16,054 nt of DNA from Oehlia diaphana (taxonomy: Eukaryota > Glomeromycota > Glomeromycetes > Glomerales > Glomeraceae): assembly GCA_003833135.1 (NCBI GenBank), contig QZLH01000977.1, positions 34,959 through 51,012 of the forward strand, read 5' to 3'. Numbering within the stretch: the stretch's first letter is position 1; each line of letters opens with the position of its first letter. The position numbers were made by a program, and so were the translations under genes. Positions 15,469-16,054 of this stretch are shown here, in pieces. The notes beneath the pieces are model-generated. The model made no database searches, had not been told where the DNA came from, and saw only the letters and a list, made by a program, of their open reading frames with translations.

Positions 15469-16054
15469 ATGAATTCAAATATAGCTGAAAATAATTTATA
15501 TGATATCTTTAATCTACTTCGTAGAAGTGACATTATACTTAATGATATTATTATCTATGATAATCAATTCAGGCTTAATAATGTGATTTTATCAATTAAT
15601 TACAATTATATTTATGAAGAATGGGATTATGTCCAAAGAGATAATGAAGCAATGAAATTAATTTCCAATAAATATGCTGATCATGTTTGCATTAAGTCAA
15701 CTGCAGATGGCAATTGCTTTTTCAATAGCGTATCATTAATTGTTTTTGGGCATGAAAATAATCACATGCAATTACGTTTAGCTGTAATGATTGAATTAAT
15801 GGCCAATACAAATTACTATTTACAGCAGCCAGTTTTTGAACAAGATATATTTTATCAAGATGAAGTATTAAATAATATAAATATGGAAAATCAAAATAGT
15901 TCATTTAAGAAAATAAAAGAATATATTTTTGAATTAAAGTTAATGTGTAAACCAAATTCTTGGTGTTCTATGATTGCATTCTTTGGATTGGCATCAGTAT
16001 TACATAGACCTATAGAATCCCTTTTTTCAAATACTGGTAATAAATATATGAATC
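15469..16054 (+). CDS. OTU-like cysteine protease domain protein, 5' part (runs off the window)
   Basis: ATG 15469 opens 195 codons without a stop to the window edge. TAA at 15463-15465 is in frame just upstream and the start context is AAAAAATGAA, so the start is secure. Residues 78-90 read TADGNCFFNSVSL, the signature of the OTU family: Asp80 and Cys83 (codon 15715-15717) are the catalytic Asp and nucleophile. FGHENNHMQLRLAVMIELM follows, as in vertnin-like and transposon-associated OTU proteins, and SWCSMIAFFGLASVLHRPI around 163-181 matches the W-x-x-M-I-x-x-x-x-L-A-x-x-x-x-R-P-I region. OTU enzymes usually cleave ubiquitin or ubiquitin-like linkages. The catalytic His should lie beyond the window. 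The first 70 residues are Asn/Ile-rich and unassigned. No intron is evident in the visible part. Whether the full gene is intact, or belongs to a mobile element, cannot be seen. Confidence 0.8.
   Translation, partial: MNSNIAENNLYDIFNLLRRSDIILNDIIIYDNQFRLNNVILSINYNYIYEEWDYVQRDNEAMKLISNKYADHVCIKSTADGNCFFNSVSLIVFGHENNHMQLRLAVMIELMANTNYYLQQPVFEQDIFYQDEVLNNINMENQNSSFKKIKEYIFELKLMCKPNSWCSMIAFFGLASVLHRPIESLFSNTGNKYMN

Noticed and set aside
15722..15904. Minus-strand 60-codon frame
   Set aside because: It is antisense to the OTU coding sequence, whose catalytic motif and long open frame are decisive.

Overview
The window is a very A+T-rich stretch of eukaryotic nuclear DNA with no bacterial operon structure. 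It has one recognisable last exon of a host gene at the left edge, one clean open reading frame at the right edge, and about 15 kb between them filled with decayed mobile elements, inverted repeats and one broken gene of unknown family. The combination of high A+T, an arginine/serine-rich exon behind a splice acceptor, an OTU-type cysteine protease gene, relics of hAT, Ty3/gypsy, integrase and Helitron/PIF1 proteins, and numerous small fold-back elements fits a repeat-rich early-diverging fungus such as an arbuscular mycorrhizal fungus (Glomeromycotina). That placement is an inference from the look of the proteins, not a database result.

Layout. 1-480: last intron, last exon (283-360) and 3' flank of a gene whose protein ends in an RS-type tail, probably a splicing factor. 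486-675: a small palindromic repeat. 701-5240: short protein relics in plus orientation (coiled coil, two hAT transposase pieces, a CCCH-finger-like piece, two unrecognised pieces), with a Ty3/gypsy pre-RT/reverse transcriptase relic at 3480-3970 lying between the two hAT pieces. 6306-7329: an almost complete but shattered DDE integrase (zinc-binding region, core, C-terminal tail). 7497-8670: a shattered Helitron-type Rep/PIF1 helicase with a damaged Walker A motif. 9060-9958: a fold-back element of about 0.9 kb with 130-150 bp terminal inverted repeats built of 15-17 bp units and flanked by a near-perfect 8-bp duplication. 9967-11500: A+T-rich spacer with a (TTTA)n run. 11503-13593, minus strand: a long, visibly less A+T-rich decayed gene that I cannot assign to a family. 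13978-14342: a 365-bp element with 31-bp inverted ends. 14349-14762: degenerate tandem units of about 105 bp. 15142-15268: three tandem 42-bp units. 15469 to the window end: the 5' part of an apparently intact OTU-protease gene.

How it works together: I see no cooperating gene set. The protein-coding capacity of the middle is dead, with stops or frameshifts in every recognised relic. The only coding sequences likely to be functional are the RS-tail exon and the OTU gene, both cut by the window edges. The best candidates for something undescribed are the unassigned minus-strand gene at 11.5-13.6 kb and the modular fold-back element at 9.06-9.96 kb.
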